Origin: Pseudomonadota bacterium
Lineage (GTDB): Bacteria; Pseudomonadota; Gammaproteobacteria; Nitrosococcales; Methylophagaceae
DNA length: 49,266 bases
Direction: 5' to 3'
Assembly: GCA_030576275.1 (NCBI GenBank)
Contig: JALIBN010000014.1
Span: 1 to 49,266, forward strand
The position numbers and the translations under genes were made by a program. Below, piece by piece: positions 8,483-17,776 of this stretch. The notes beneath the pieces were generated by a model, which searched no databases, was not told the DNA's origin, and was given only the letters and a program-made list of their open reading frames with translations. Positions within the stretch are counted from its first letter, which is position 1; each line of letters opens with the position of its first letter.

Positions 8483-9973
8483 TTAATGTCCTCCCATTAT
8501 TTTTTCTATCTCTTCCGGTTTATCGTGCACAGCAAACTTATCTAATAATGTTTCACTCGCCTCATTCAAGCCGATAATACTGACATCTGCACCTTCGCGA
8601 CGCAATTTAATAACGACCTTATCTAATGCTGCAACTGCAGTAATATCCCAAAAATGAGCACGATGAACGTCAATTACCGCTTTATCGACTGCTTCTTTAT
8701 AATCAAACAGACTGATAAATTTATCTGATGAATTAAAGAAGATTTGTCCAACAACGCTATAGCTACGGGTGTCTGTGGCATCATCATATTTTGATTCAAT
8801 ATACATAAATTGGCTTAGGCGTTGTGCCATAAACAAGGCGCCAATTAATATTCCGGTGAATACACCAAAAGCTAGATTATGTGTCCATACCACCACTACC
8901 ACCGTGGCAATCATGACTGCAGATGCACTTTTAGGATTGGTTCTAAGTTCTTTTAATGATGACCAGTTAAAGGTACCAATAGAAACCATAATCATCACCG
9001 CCACCAACGCGGCCATAGGCACAATCTTCAAAATATCACTTAAAAAGACTACTAAAACCAATAACACCACACCTGCTGTCATCGAAGATAATCGACCTCG
9101 ACCTCCAGATTTCACATTAATAATGGATTGACCAATCATCGCACAGCCAGCCATACCACCAATTAAACCTGAGCCAATATTGGCAATCCCTTGGCCCTTA
9201 CATTCACGTTTTTTATCACTTTGAGTATCGGTGAGCTCATCAATGACATTGGCAGTCATCAATGACTCTAACAAGCCTACAACTGCAATAGATAATGAAT
9301 ATGGCAAGACGATTGTTAAGGTTTCGAGATTCAACGGCACATCAGGCCATAAGAAAATTGGCAAGGTATCGGGTAAGTCCCCCATATCATCTATCGTACG
9401 GACATCTATTCCTAAAAAATAAACCAGTGCTGTTAGGGCAATAATATTAATCAGCGGTGATGGCAACATTTTGCCAATGACCGGTACATAAGGAAAAAGA
9501 TAGATGATGCCTAGTCCCGCTGCCGTTAAAGTATAAACATGCCATGTCACATTGAGCAATTCAGGTAACTGCGCCATAAAGATCAGTATCGCCAGAGCGT
9601 TTAAAAAACCAGTCATTACGGATTTAGACACAAAACTCATAAACTTATGTAAATTTAAATACCCTGCTACAATCTGCAAAACGCCGGCAAGTATGGTTGC
9701 AACCAAAAGATATTGCAGGCCAAAGTCCTTGACTAAGGTGACCATAAGCAAGGCCGTAGCAGCCGTAGCAGCTGAAATCATACCTGCTCGTCCGCCGACA
9801 ATCGCGATAATGAATGCGATGGCAAATGAGGCATAAAGCCCTACTTTAGGATCTACGCCAGCAATAATAGAAAACGCAATGGCTTCTGGTATAAGGGCAA
9901 TGGCAACAACAATACCGGCAAGAATATCGCCACGAATATTGCCCAGCCAGTCTTGTTTAGCTGATAACAGCAT
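8483..9973 (-). CDS. SulP family anion transporter with STAS domain
   Basis: 496 residues. An N-terminal [21 protein letters not shown] is the SulP signature, followed by about ten to twelve membrane segments and a cytosolic STAS domain from roughly residue 390. The STAS loop reads [15 protein letters not shown]; the position that is Ser in anti-sigma antagonists is Thr. SulP carriers move sulfate, bicarbonate or other anions with Na+ or H+. The sequence looks nearer the BicA-like bicarbonate branch than classical sulfate permeases, but that is a judgement from overall appearance. It leads the operon with the Usp gene; a 215-bp upstream gap holds the promoter. Confidence 0.9.
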   Translation of the reverse strand: MLLSAKQDWLGNIRGDILAGIVVAIALIPEAIAFSIIAGVDPKVGLYASFAIAFIIAIVGGRAGMISAATAATALLMVTLVKDFGLQYLLVATILAGVLQIVAGYLNLHKFMSFVSKSVMTGFLNALAILIFMAQLPELLNVTWHVYTLTAAGLGIIYLFPYVPVIGKMLPSPLINIIALTALVYFLGIDVRTIDDMGDLPDTLPIFLWPDVPLNLETLTIVLPYSLSIAVVGLLESLMTANVIDELTDTQSDKKRECKGQGIANIGSGLIGGMAGCAMIGQSIINVKSGGRGRLSSMTAGVVLLVLVVFLSDILKIVPMAALVAVMIMVSIGTFNWSSLKELRTNPKSASAVMIATVVVVVWTHNLAFGVFTGILIGALFMAQRLSQFMYIESKYDDATDTRSYSVVGQIFFNSSDKFISLFDYKEAVDKAVIDVHRAHFWDITAVAALDKVVIKLRREGADVSIIGLNEASETLLDKFAVHDKPEEIEKIMGGH

Positions 9974-10242
9974 TGTTTATTTTCCTTATTATTTTGAATG
10001 TTTGTAAAGACGCTAAGCAGGTCTCTGCCTGACTAATATTGAGTAGATATATTAGAAGGTCTAATTAAGCACTAAGGCTGTGATATAGCGCATGGCGTAA
10101 TAGTTGCTTCTATCACACCAAATTGTTGTCAAATTATACAGTAAAACGATATCTTTTTTTCACTGCTATCACTGCACATAGCTAGTACTTGCATGCTATA
10201 TTGATAACAAGAATAAAAAATAAACATATATGGAGTTCCAGC

Positions 10243-11217
10243 TTGAATAAGAATAGACCTAAAATGAGAGGGAGTATCAGCCTATTAGCCATTGCAGGCA
10301 TAGTTACTACTGCTTTAGCAGGGTCGTATTTTTATCTGGATAGTGAGGCAGATTCTCGCGCTACTGCAACAATGATATCGCTAGTAGATGAGGCCCAATC
10401 GCAAGGTATGGCGCTGAGTTATTCATCTGTTGATGCCTCACCACTAACCCAAACGGTAGAAATTACTGATTTTTCGATTACAGGCAATGAACAAGAAGCT
10501 AATATTCACCTCGGCAATATCGTAATGACAGGTTTCAGCTGGCAAGATTTGAACAATAATCAAAATAAGTTACCCCAAGAGATGAGTATTAACATCAAAC
10601 ATGGTGAACTTCATCTCAAAAGAACCATGCTAGAAACAAGTACCAGCTTACAATCGCTAGTAAGTATCTTTGGTGACACCATCCCTTTTTCGACCAAAGT
10701 AACTTATAAACTGGACCCCACTCATAAACTATTAAAGCTGTCATTAACCCAAACTGTTGAAGAAAATTTCTTTTTTGATAGTGAAGCCACATTGGGCCAT
10801 ATGGATTGGCTGACAAAAGTTGAGAGACAACAAACTCAAATCCCAGCCCAAGCCATGTCTGAAGCAATGAATTCAACATTGAATAGCTTATCTATAACCT
10901 ATAAAAATACTGGGCTAATTGAAAAGATAAGAGCCGATATTAGTAGGCAAACGGGCAAAACAAATGAGCAATTAACTCAAGAGAGCATCGAACAACTGCA
11001 ACAATTACAAATGACTGCCGCGCAACATTGGGGTCCGGTATTAACACCGCTCATTGATGAAATGATTAAATTCAGTAGCGATCCTAAACAATTAAAATTA
11101 GATGTTGCCCCTGTACAACCACTGACTGGCCAATATTTTATGATGGCTTTTATTGGGGGTGAAGCTAATCTTATTAAATTAATAGAAGATGCCCAAATAA
11201 GGCTTAAAGCTAATTAA
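10243..11217 (+). CDS. Membrane-anchored protein of unknown function upstream of lapD
   Basis: 324 residues with an N-terminal hydrophobic anchor (MRGSISLLAIAGIVTTALAG region) and a long soluble part of amphipathic beta strands and Gln-rich helices (about 60 hydrophilic residues near the C-terminus). I do not recognise a domain; the plan of one anchor plus beta-rich periplasmic body recalls DUF945/YdgA-like proteins, without proof. TTG at 10243 is preferred as start because GGAG sits 7 bp before it; the earlier in-frame ATG (10189) has no such site and the ATG at 10264 has none either. It precedes lapD by 70 bp in the same direction. Confidence 0.7.
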   Translation: MNKNRPKMRGSISLLAIAGIVTTALAGSYFYLDSEADSRATATMISLVDEAQSQGMALSYSSVDASPLTQTVEITDFSITGNEQEANIHLGNIVMTGFSWQDLNNNQNKLPQEMSINIKHGELHLKRTMLETSTSLQSLVSIFGDTIPFSTKVTYKLDPTHKLLKLSLTQTVEENFFFDSEATLGHMDWLTKVERQQTQIPAQAMSEAMNSTLNSLSITYKNTGLIEKIRADISRQTGKTNEQLTQESIEQLQQLQMTAAQHWGPVLTPLIDEMIKFSSDPKQLKLDVAPVQPLTGQYFMMAFIGGEANLIKLIEDAQIRLKAN

Positions 11218-11287
11218 GCTGCCTTGTAATGACAATTAAGTATATTTTTAAAATTAACGTATTCAACTTATTTCGTAGGTAACGATC

Positions 11288-13192
11288 ATGTCACTGTCTA
11301 AACAATTATTACTATTAATTAGCCTTATCTTTTTCATCGTCTTTTCGGTTAATTTTGTCTTAAGCATGGGTAATATTAAAAGTTACCTTGAAGTTGAATC
11401 TGAGATTCATGTGCAAGATACGGCGACATCTTTAGGTTTATCGATAAGTCCTTATATGTCCAATGAAGACGACCCGATCATTCGCACAATGATGAATGCT
11501 ATTTTTGATATGGGTTATTACAAGGAGATGAGTTTAGTCGATGTTGATGGCAAGGCTTTAGTCACTCTAACCAGCGCAGAAGAAATTGCAGGGGTACCTT
11601 CGTGGCTTGTATCTCTGATGCCGATGAAGGTAACTACAGCAGTCTCAGAGATCAGCTCGGGCTGGAATATTAGCGGCACCTTATCCGTAACCACTAACCC
11701 TGGTTATGGCTATTTAAAACTTTATCAACAAGGCAAAACAACGCTTAAATTTTCATTCATTATCTTCTTAATCGCTATTAGTTTATTAGCGTTAACGCTG
11801 CGTTTTACCTTGAGACCTTTGCGAGCCATTGAAAAGCAAGCAAATGATATTTCAGCGGGTAATTTTACAGTTATTGAAAATTTACCTTGGACACTTGAAG
11901 TAAAAAATGTTGCTCAATCTATGAACATCATGTCGCTTAAAATTGGTTCGATAATAGCCAGGCTAAATAGTAAACTCGCATCTCTGAGTGAGAATTTGAA
12001 ACGTGACCCACTCACTAAATTATTAAATCAAGCCACCTTTTATGTCAATTTAAAAGAAATACTGTCGATGGGACAGTCTGGTTATGCGGCTATTATCAAG
12101 TTTGATGATCTGGCCAGTATCGCCAAAAACCATGGCAATGATGCGGTTAATCAATTATTGATCAAATTTGCACAGATACTAGATCAGGTACAGCAGTCAG
12201 AACCACGTTCGAGTACATATAGATTATATGGCTCAGAATTTGCGCTACTTTGCCCGACGCTGAATAAAGACGAGATTATTGAACTAGCTGACTCACTTAA
12301 GGTCGCTATTGCCGAGCTAGGTCAGCAATATTATATAGATGATTTAGTACATATCGGCATCATACGATTTGAACGTAGCAGTGATTTTAATAAATTGTCC
12401 CCAGCCATGATCGAAGCTTATGAACAAGCAAGAAAGATTGGTCATAACGCCTACTTCATTCAAGAAGAAAGTATGAGTTCGATGAGTGAATTAGACTGGA
12501 AAGCAACGATTAATAACGTTATTGATAACAATATGCCTGAGATAATGTTAACGTCAGATGCATATAATTATGACGGAGAAAACCCAGTTAAGGTCATGGA
12601 AGAAGCCTTTACCTTAGTTAAAGATTCGACCGGAAATTCATTAGCTATTGGTACCTTCTTTTCAATGGCACAAGAGTTCGGTTTAGAAGAAGAATTAGAT
12701 AAATGCATTGTCAATAAAATCATCCTATTAATGGAACAAACCCAACAGTCCGTTCCGGTGACAATCAATCTATCAATGACAGCGGTCTCATCATCTTCAT
12801 TCTGCGCATGGCTACAAGCCAGAATTGAAATCACAATGCTTAGTCCGGGACTTTTAGTGTTTAGTGTCACAGCTTATTCTGCAGCTAAAGACCTCACCGC
12901 TTTTGCCAACTTTAGTCTTTTTGTCAAAGCCTTAGGGGCAAAAACCTTACTCAAACGCTACTCCTCTGACATTATCGCGATTAATTTATTAAAAGAACTA
13001 CATATTGACTATATCCGTTTAGCACGTAATTTAACTCAAGATATTCAAGCTGATAGCAATAAGTCTGATCTATTAGATATCATGCATGAAGTATCAAGTT
13101 TATTGGATATTAATGTTATTGCGGAAGGTGTTAGCCAAGAGAATGATTTTGAATTCGTCAAAAAATCTGGCATTTACGGCATAGGTCGATAA
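11288..13192 (+). CDS. lapD: LapD-like inside-out c-di-GMP receptor
   Basis: 634 residues (Pseudomonas LapD 648). Order: TM1 (6-26), periplasmic LapD/MoxY_N domain (27-152), TM2 (153-171), HAMP (to about 225), GGDEF-like domain (from about 239), EAL-like domain (from about 414). The GGDEF signature is YGSEF at 314-318 and the EAL signature region reads VKVMEEAF, so both are degenerate, as expected for a receptor that binds c-di-GMP without making or cleaving it. With c-di-GMP bound, LapD holds the protease LapG away from adhesin. The C-terminus stops at GIYGIGR, shorter than catalytic EAL proteins. lapG follows after 10 bp. Confidence 0.92.
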   Translation: MSLSKQLLLLISLIFFIVFSVNFVLSMGNIKSYLEVESEIHVQDTATSLGLSISPYMSNEDDPIIRTMMNAIFDMGYYKEMSLVDVDGKALVTLTSAEEIAGVPSWLVSLMPMKVTTAVSEISSGWNISGTLSVTTNPGYGYLKLYQQGKTTLKFSFIIFLIAISLLALTLRFTLRPLRAIEKQANDISAGNFTVIENLPWTLEVKNVAQSMNIMSLKIGSIIARLNSKLASLSENLKRDPLTKLLNQATFYVNLKEILSMGQSGYAAIIKFDDLASIAKNHGNDAVNQLLIKFAQILDQVQQSEPRSSTYRLYGSEFALLCPTLNKDEIIELADSLKVAIAELGQQYYIDDLVHIGIIRFERSSDFNKLSPAMIEAYEQARKIGHNAYFIQEESMSSMSELDWKATINNVIDNNMPEIMLTSDAYNYDGENPVKVMEEAFTLVKDSTGNSLAIGTFFSMAQEFGLEEELDKCIVNKIILLMEQTQQSVPVTINLSMTAVSSSSFCAWLQARIEITMLSPGLLVFSVTAYSAAKDLTAFANFSLFVKALGAKTLLKRYSSDIIAINLLKELHIDYIRLARNLTQDIQADSNKSDLLDIMHEVSSLLDINVIAEGVSQENDFEFVKKSGIYGIGR

Positions 13193-13202
13193 GACTGTTG
13201 TC

Positions 13203-13880
13203 ATGATTGCCATGAAAAAACGGCTAGGGATTTCCAATAATGTCATTTTAAGCATTATTACTACACTGTGTTTGTTGCTGTCATGCTCACTTGTTGCTAA
13301 AGGCGAAATCACCGAAGCTTTGCTTATAAAAATAGAAGCAAAATATAACAAATTTGCTCGTCAACGAGTTGAAGCTTGGCAGACACTTATTCAGTCATCT
13401 CAAGATTTATCAGATGATGAAAAATTGACTGTCGTTAATCGTTTTTTCAATACCAACATGATATTTATTAATGATCTAGCTTTATGGGGAAAAGAAGATT
13501 ATTGGGCAACCCCAATAGAGGCCTTATCAATTGGCGCTGGAGACTGTGAAGATTATTCCATAGCTAAATATTTCACACTTAAGCAACTCGGCGTTGATGA
13601 AGACAAGCTACGCATTACCTATGTTAAAGCAATAAAAATCGGCCAAGCTCATATGGTTTTGACCTATTATAAAGACAAACGTTCAACCCCATTGGTATTA
13701 GATAATCTTGATACTGAAATCAAGCCCGCTAATTTACGGACTGATTTAGTCCCTGTTTATAGTTTTAACGGTGATGGTTTGTGGCTAGCTAAATCACGTG
13801 GTGAAGGCAAACGTATTGGCAGTGCTTCTCGCCTTTCCTTATGGGAAGATCTAGAGCAAAGAATGTTGTCTGATCAGTAA
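13203..13880 (+). CDS. lapG: LapG-type periplasmic cysteine protease (transglutaminase-like)
   Basis: 225 residues with a signal peptide, then the BTLCP fold. The catalytic triad is visible: Cys115 (GDCEDYSIAKY), His150 (GQAHMVL) and Asp167 (VLDNLD); the spacings 35 and 17 closely match the Pseudomonas LapG triad. LapG is calcium-dependent and cuts an N-terminal di-alanine site of LapA-type adhesins to release biofilms. It is paired with lapD immediately upstream, which supports the call strongly. No LapA-like giant adhesin or its type I exporter is in the window. A second ATG at 13212 is an alternative start; either leaves the signal peptide intact. Confidence 0.92.
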   Translation: MIAMKKRLGISNNVILSIITTLCLLLSCSLVAKGEITEALLIKIEAKYNKFARQRVEAWQTLIQSSQDLSDDEKLTVVNRFFNTNMIFINDLALWGKEDYWATPIEALSIGAGDCEDYSIAKYFTLKQLGVDEDKLRITYVKAIKIGQAHMVLTYYKDKRSTPLVLDNLDTEIKPANLRTDLVPVYSFNGDGLWLAKSRGEGKRIGSASRLSLWEDLEQRMLSDQ

Positions 13881-14025
13881 TTTTTCTACCAAATATTTAA
13901 ATAAGACAATTTATCGTAATCATCAGGAATAAACTCCTGATAAAAAGGGACTTTTCGCTTAGAGTTTTACACTGGCACGCTGTATTCTATCCTCCATAAA
14001 CTAACCACTTTGACGGAGCGATAAA

Positions 14026-14406
14026 ATGAAAAAATCACTGGCTTTAGCATTCTTTGGCACTTTTTTATCAATGAGTATCAACGCAGCAGAATCAAATCTT
14101 GAACTGCTTGCAGGCATTGAAGCCGGCATCGACACCGACACTGCGATGACTGTTAATGACTTATCAAAAACACAAGAAATTCTATCTTCAGAAGTAACTG
14201 GTACGGTGGAATCATGGTACAACTTGGATTCAACAACACATTATGATGTCAAAATAGGTAAACACTACAGTGCAGAACAACGGCCATGTATTGCTTATAC
14301 ATTAACGACTAAACATAGCTCAAAGACAGAAAGCCAAGATTTGAACGCATGTATGAATTATGATGGCCAATGGATTGCGAGTGATAAAACATCAGTTTCT
14401 CTATAA
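14026..14406 (+). CDS. Small exported protein, possibly surface-antigen-like
   Basis: 126 residues with a clean signal peptide (MKKSLALAFFGTFLSMSINA-AES). The C-terminal half reads ESWYNLDSTTHYDVKIG, then PCIAYTL and LNACMNYDGQWI, with two cysteines. This resembles the short RT0821/Lpp0805-type surface antigen domain (W-N ... C-R-x-Y ... A-C-x-x-D-G-x-W), a loose match made from memory. It lies 145 bp after lapG and ends in its own terminator, so it is probably a single-gene unit. RBS GGAG (14014-14017) precedes the ATG. Confidence 0.7.
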   Translation: MKKSLALAFFGTFLSMSINAAESNLELLAGIEAGIDTDTAMTVNDLSKTQEILSSEVTGTVESWYNLDSTTHYDVKIGKHYSAEQRPCIAYTLTTKHSSKTESQDLNACMNYDGQWIASDKTSVSL

Positions 14407-14443
14407 CATCCATAATCTAGTCCTTACTAGACAGATATAAACT

Positions 14444-14480
14444 AAAGGCCATAGTATCAAATCATACTATGGCCTTTTTT
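14444..14480. terminator. Strong bidirectional terminator
   Basis: AAAGGCCATAGTAT (14444-14457) pairs perfectly with ATACTATGGCCTTT (14464-14477) with a six-base loop. T-run TTT follows on plus and the A-tract preceding the stem provides T on minus, so it serves both the small exported protein gene and cmoB. Confidence 0.9.
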
Positions 14481-14481
14481 A

Positions 14482-15453
14482 TTAAGGTGCTATGGCTGTA
14501 AATATTGCCCTGACCGGAGCTGGATGACCTTCAATCGTTTTACTATGGTCATCAGGATCTAGAAAATCTGCTAAAGACTCAAATGTCATCCATTTTGTGG
14601 GCCGTTGTTCTTCAATACTTGTGGTATTGATATCCACACAACGTACATCTTTAAAACCACAGCGACGTAGCCATAATTCCATCGTTGGTATGGTCGGGAA
14701 AAACCAAACGTTGCGCATTTTGGCATATCGCCCTTCAGGCATTAGTGTCACTCCCTCTTCACCTTTAATTATCAAGGTTTCTAAGACTAATTCCCCCCCT
14801 GAACGTAAGCACGCACGTAATTCATATAAATGATCTAGAGGCGAACGGCGATGATATAACACGCCCATGGAAAATACGGTGTCAAAACAGCTGAGTTTTT
14901 CTGGCAAATCTTCGATGCCAATCGGTAATACATAGTGATTGCTGTCACCAATATAACGTTGTATTACCTGATATTGCATCACAAAAACTAAGGTCGGGTC
15001 GATGCCTAATACTAGCTCTGCACCTTCGCCTAACATTCTCCAGCCGTGATAACCATTACCACCACCGATATCGAGTACTTTTCTACCCGTTAATGGTTGA
15101 ATGTGTGGTAGTAAACGATCCCATTTCCAATCAGAATGCCATTCGGTATTCAACTCAATACCAAACAAATCATAGGGTCCTTTACGCCATGGATGGAAGG
15201 CTTTCAAGTTTTCAACAAAAGCGTCACTGTCTTCATTAACGATGTCCGCAGAAGAACCAATCTGCACCTGATCTTTCAAATTGATCAGTGTGGGAGTGAT
15301 ATGAGGTAAAGCCGCAAATGCCGTTTGCCAGCCGGACATTTTGCCATGACCGTCTTCTGATAACTTAGCTGGTATGGACTGACGTAATTGCATTGACCAT
15401 TGTTCGAGGCCAATGGCGTCCAATTTTGGGTAAAGCGATTGATAAACACTCAT
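14482..15453 (-). CDS. cmoB: tRNA U34 carboxymethyltransferase CmoB
   Basis: 323 residues, the same length as E. coli CmoB. The characteristic N-terminal helical part is followed by [20 protein letters not shown] and the SAM site [15 protein letters not shown], then [15 protein letters not shown], all CmoB hallmarks. It transfers the carboxymethyl group from carboxy-SAM to 5-hydroxyuridine at tRNA position 34, giving cmo5U for reading of third-position wobble codons. The start overlaps the end of cmoA by 4 bp (ATGA), so the supplier of carboxy-SAM and its user are translated together. Confidence 0.97.
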   Translation of the reverse strand: MSVYQSLYPKLDAIGLEQWSMQLRQSIPAKLSEDGHGKMSGWQTAFAALPHITPTLINLKDQVQIGSSADIVNEDSDAFVENLKAFHPWRKGPYDLFGIELNTEWHSDWKWDRLLPHIQPLTGRKVLDIGGGNGYHGWRMLGEGAELVLGIDPTLVFVMQYQVIQRYIGDSNHYVLPIGIEDLPEKLSCFDTVFSMGVLYHRRSPLDHLYELRACLRSGGELVLETLIIKGEEGVTLMPEGRYAKMRNVWFFPTIPTMELWLRRCGFKDVRCVDINTTSIEEQRPTKWMTFESLADFLDPDDHSKTIEGHPAPVRAIFTAIAP

Positions 15454-16184
15454 TTGATAGCAACCAGTGAAATGAAATTAAAACATTGAAACCATAATTC
15501 ACTAAAGTCAAAGCCAGCTAATTTAAGACGTTTCTGGTGACTTACTAAGGTCTCTGGGATTAAAACTTTTTCCAAGGCACTACGTTTTTGACTTATTTCT
15601 AGATTACTATAACCATTGGCACGTTTAAAGTCGTGATGAGCTTCGATGTGAAACTCTTGTTTCGCATTGTCATCAAATGCGATCTTTTCTGAAAGAATTA
15701 AAATTCCACCTGGCTTTAAGCCTTGATAGATTCGTTTAATGAGCAATAACCGCTCTTCTACAGGGATAAATTGTAAAGTGAAATTAAGTACCACCACTGA
15801 AGCATTTTCAATATCAACATTTTTTAAATCAGCACATATCATCGTCACTTGAATAGCTGACGTTTGATCACTGACTAAGAGTTGTTGGCCACGTTCGATC
15901 ATTGCTATCGAATTATCAACGGCGATAATGTCACAATTTGACTTGGTAATTCGTTGTCGCATAGAGAGTGTTATGGCTCCCAGCGAGCAGCCTAAATCAT
16001 AACAATGGCTGTCTTCTTGGGCATATCTAGCCGCTAAGATACCAATGGTTGAAATCATTGTGCCGTAACCAGGCACTGAGCGTTGGATCATATCAGGAAA
16101 AACATCCACCACTCGCTCATCAAAACGAAAATCAATAATCTCATCTAAAGGTGAAGCGTAAATAGAATCTAGTTTTTTAGCCAT
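15450..16184 (-). CDS. cmoA: Carboxy-SAM synthase CmoA
   Basis: 244 residues (E. coli 247). Family blocks: [27 protein letters not shown] near the N-terminus, [16 protein letters not shown] for SAM binding, [15 protein letters not shown], and the late [20 protein letters not shown]. CmoA converts SAM plus prephenate into carboxy-SAM. It is placed between tsaB (1 bp overlap) and cmoB (4 bp overlap), forming a tight tRNA-modification operon. Confidence 0.97.
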   Translation of the reverse strand: MAKKLDSIYASPLDEIIDFRFDERVVDVFPDMIQRSVPGYGTMISTIGILAARYAQEDSHCYDLGCSLGAITLSMRQRITKSNCDIIAVDNSIAMIERGQQLLVSDQTSAIQVTMICADLKNVDIENASVVVLNFTLQFIPVEERLLLIKRIYQGLKPGGILILSEKIAFDDNAKQEFHIEAHHDFKRANGYSNLEISQKRSALEKVLIPETLVSHQKRLKLAGFDFSELWFQCFNFISLVAIK

Positions 16185-16879
16185 TATTGCTCACCTTTTT
16201 TCTTAGCAACATTATTTCTTAAATATACAGGCATGGCTTGCTCTGCTGATAATAGCTGACCAGCTTCAGCGGCAAATTCAGCCAATTTAACAATGCTGGT
16301 CGCTCGTGGATAATGGTCAACACTAACCCGTGCTAGCTGGTTAATAAAACATTCGCGCAATATTGCATCATATTCTCGCCAGCCGGTACCAACACCTACC
16401 CATTCCATTGACGAATAAGGCCCAGAGGCTGGTGAAAAATCCTGTGGCGGGCAAACACGCTCATCATCCATTCGTTTTACCAAACCATTTTCACGTTGAT
16501 AACTTGCACAATAAATTTCACCCATCCGTGCATCCATCGCCACCGCTAAATGATCAACATCCAATTCGTCTGCAGCACCTTGAGCCACCGCGGCCAGTGA
16601 TGAAATAGGGATAACAGGAATATCTCTGGCAAATGCTATACCTTGCGCGACGCCTACGCCCACCCGCACACCCGTAAATGACCCTGGACCACGACCAAAG
16701 GCTAGCGCATCAACCACGGATATATCCACACCCGCTTGAGAAAGTACATTGTCCATCATGCCCAAAATAAGCTCTGAATGACCACGCTGGGTCATTTCAA
16801 AATATTTAAACACCTCACCTTCATATAGTAAGGCGGCGGAACAAGACTCTGTACACGTATCTAAAGCAAGAATATTCAT
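16184..16879 (-). CDS. tsaB: tRNA threonylcarbamoyladenosine protein TsaB
   Basis: 231 residues. It opens MNILALDTCTESCSAAL, then contains RGHSELILGMMDNVLSQAG and the classic FGRGPGSFTGVRVGVGVAQG stretch, and MDARMGEIYCASY in the second half. TsaB is the scaffold partner of TsaD and TsaE in making t6A37 in ANN-decoding tRNAs. It is the first gene of the tsaB-cmoA-cmoB operon, so two tRNA-anticodon-loop modifications are co-expressed. No start ambiguity. Confidence 0.96.
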   Translation of the reverse strand: MNILALDTCTESCSAALLYEGEVFKYFEMTQRGHSELILGMMDNVLSQAGVDISVVDALAFGRGPGSFTGVRVGVGVAQGIAFARDIPVIPISSLAAVAQGAADELDVDHLAVAMDARMGEIYCASYQRENGLVKRMDDERVCPPQDFSPASGPYSSMEWVGVGTGWREYDAILRECFINQLARVSVDHYPRATSIVKLAEFAAEAGQLLSAEQAMPVYLRNNVAKKKGEQ

Positions 16880-16956
16880 AGGGTAATTAAACTGTCATTT
16901 GGCGGTAATAAGTGTTGATTATAATTCAAACAACATCTTAATTAAGGAGTAATTCG

Positions 16957-17076
16957 ATGTCTTACCTAATTGACGCCATAATTGTCATACGTGAAGTATT
17001 TATTTTGGGCTTTGTTGTGCTCACCTCACCAATGGGAATTATTGCCGGTGCACTTTTGATTGGCAGTACTGAGTAG
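16957..17076 (+). CDS. 39-residue single-pass membrane peptide
   Basis: A short gene with an excellent ribosome binding site, AAGGAG at 16944-16949, 7 bp before ATG. The product begins MSYLIDAIIVIREVFILGFV and ends GALLIGSTE; nearly the whole length is hydrophobic with charges only at Asp6 and Arg12-Glu13 and near the end. It looks like a small inner-membrane protein. It is divergent from tsaB (77 bp) and 97 bp upstream of the DUF3010 gene. I do not recognise the family; the strong RBS and sensible hydrophobic pattern are the evidence that it is real. Confidence 0.6.
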   Translation: MSYLIDAIIVIREVFILGFVVLTSPMGIIAGALLIGSTE

Positions 17077-17173
17077 TCTCAAAGATTAATCAGATACTAG
17101 CAATGGGCTCGGTAAACTAAGCTGAGATCGAGTACCATATCTCGCATATTTAAATTTTGTGGGATTATTAAAA

Positions 17174-17599
17174 ATGAAAGTCTGTGGAGTCGAATTAAAA
17201 GGCAATGATGCCGTTATTTGTCTAATGTCGTTAAAAGATGGCTTGTATGCTTTACATGAATGTCGTGTTAAAAAATTAACGATTGTTGATGATAGAGAGA
17301 GTGATCAGCTACGGAAATTTCAATTTGATTTTGCTAAACTAATGCAGGATTATCAGGTAAAACATGTTGTAATTCGAGAGCGGATGACTAGAGGCAAGTT
17401 TGTTGGCGGCTCAGTGGGATTCAAACTTGAAGCGGCATTGCAATTAGCCGATGACATCGAAGTTTCACTTATTTCACCTTCGAAAATTAAAGACATCGTA
17501 AAACGCAGCCATGTTGTGATGAACTTTAGCGATACCGGCTTAAAACAATTTCAAGAGCCTGCGTTTACTACGGCATTCGCTTATCTTGAAAATCTTTAG
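17174..17599 (+). CDS. DUF3010 family protein
   Basis: 141 residues from the ATG at 17174. It starts MKVCGVELKGNDAVICLMSL, the typical opening of DUF3010 proteins of gammaproteobacteria. The fold looks RNase H/RuvC-like: a first strand with a glutamate, later KHVVIRERMTRGKFVGGSVGFKLEAAL and ISPSKIKDIVKRS. That likeness suggests nucleic acid or nucleotide work but no activity is known to me. A GTG five codons earlier (17159) is possible, but MKVCGVE is the conserved N-terminus. Cytoplasmic, monocistronic. Confidence 0.82.
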   Translation: MKVCGVELKGNDAVICLMSLKDGLYALHECRVKKLTIVDDRESDQLRKFQFDFAKLMQDYQVKHVVIRERMTRGKFVGGSVGFKLEAALQLADDIEVSLISPSKIKDIVKRSHVVMNFSDTGLKQFQEPAFTTAFAYLENL

Positions 17600-17649
17600 T
17601 TAGGCTGAAGTCCGATTAAGGGATTAACAGTACAAACTTAAAACAGCAT

Positions 17650-17752
17650 CGTCATTCCGGGGATCCTTTTAGCCGGAATCCATGCTGATATAACAACGAA
17701 CTCGCAGTTTTAGCATCCATTCCTGCTGAAATACCGCAAAGTTGACGGCGTT
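17650..17752. repeat. Palindromic intergenic repeat-like unit
   Basis: ATTCCGG (17654-17660) and CCGGAAT (17673-17679) form a stem in a segment reading CGTCATTCCGGGGATCC. This recalls the dispersed CGTCATTCC...GGAATCC family of intergenic repeats found in many proteobacteria. A related half, TTTTAGCATCCATTCCTGC, follows at about 17708. It lies between two convergent genes (DUF3010 and yoaA). No second copy is in the window, so its repeat status is inferred. Confidence 0.4.
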
Positions 17753-17776
17753 TATCTTATCCCAAATGGAGTTTAA

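Noticed and set aside
8769..9836. Plus-strand frames opposite the SulP gene
   Set aside because: Antisense shadows of a clear transporter gene; low-complexity Thr/Ile/Ala composition from complementing TM codons.
13922..13941. ATCAGGA/TCCTGAT hairpin after lapG
   Set aside because: Not followed by T residues on either strand; not called a terminator, though it could stabilise the mRNA end.
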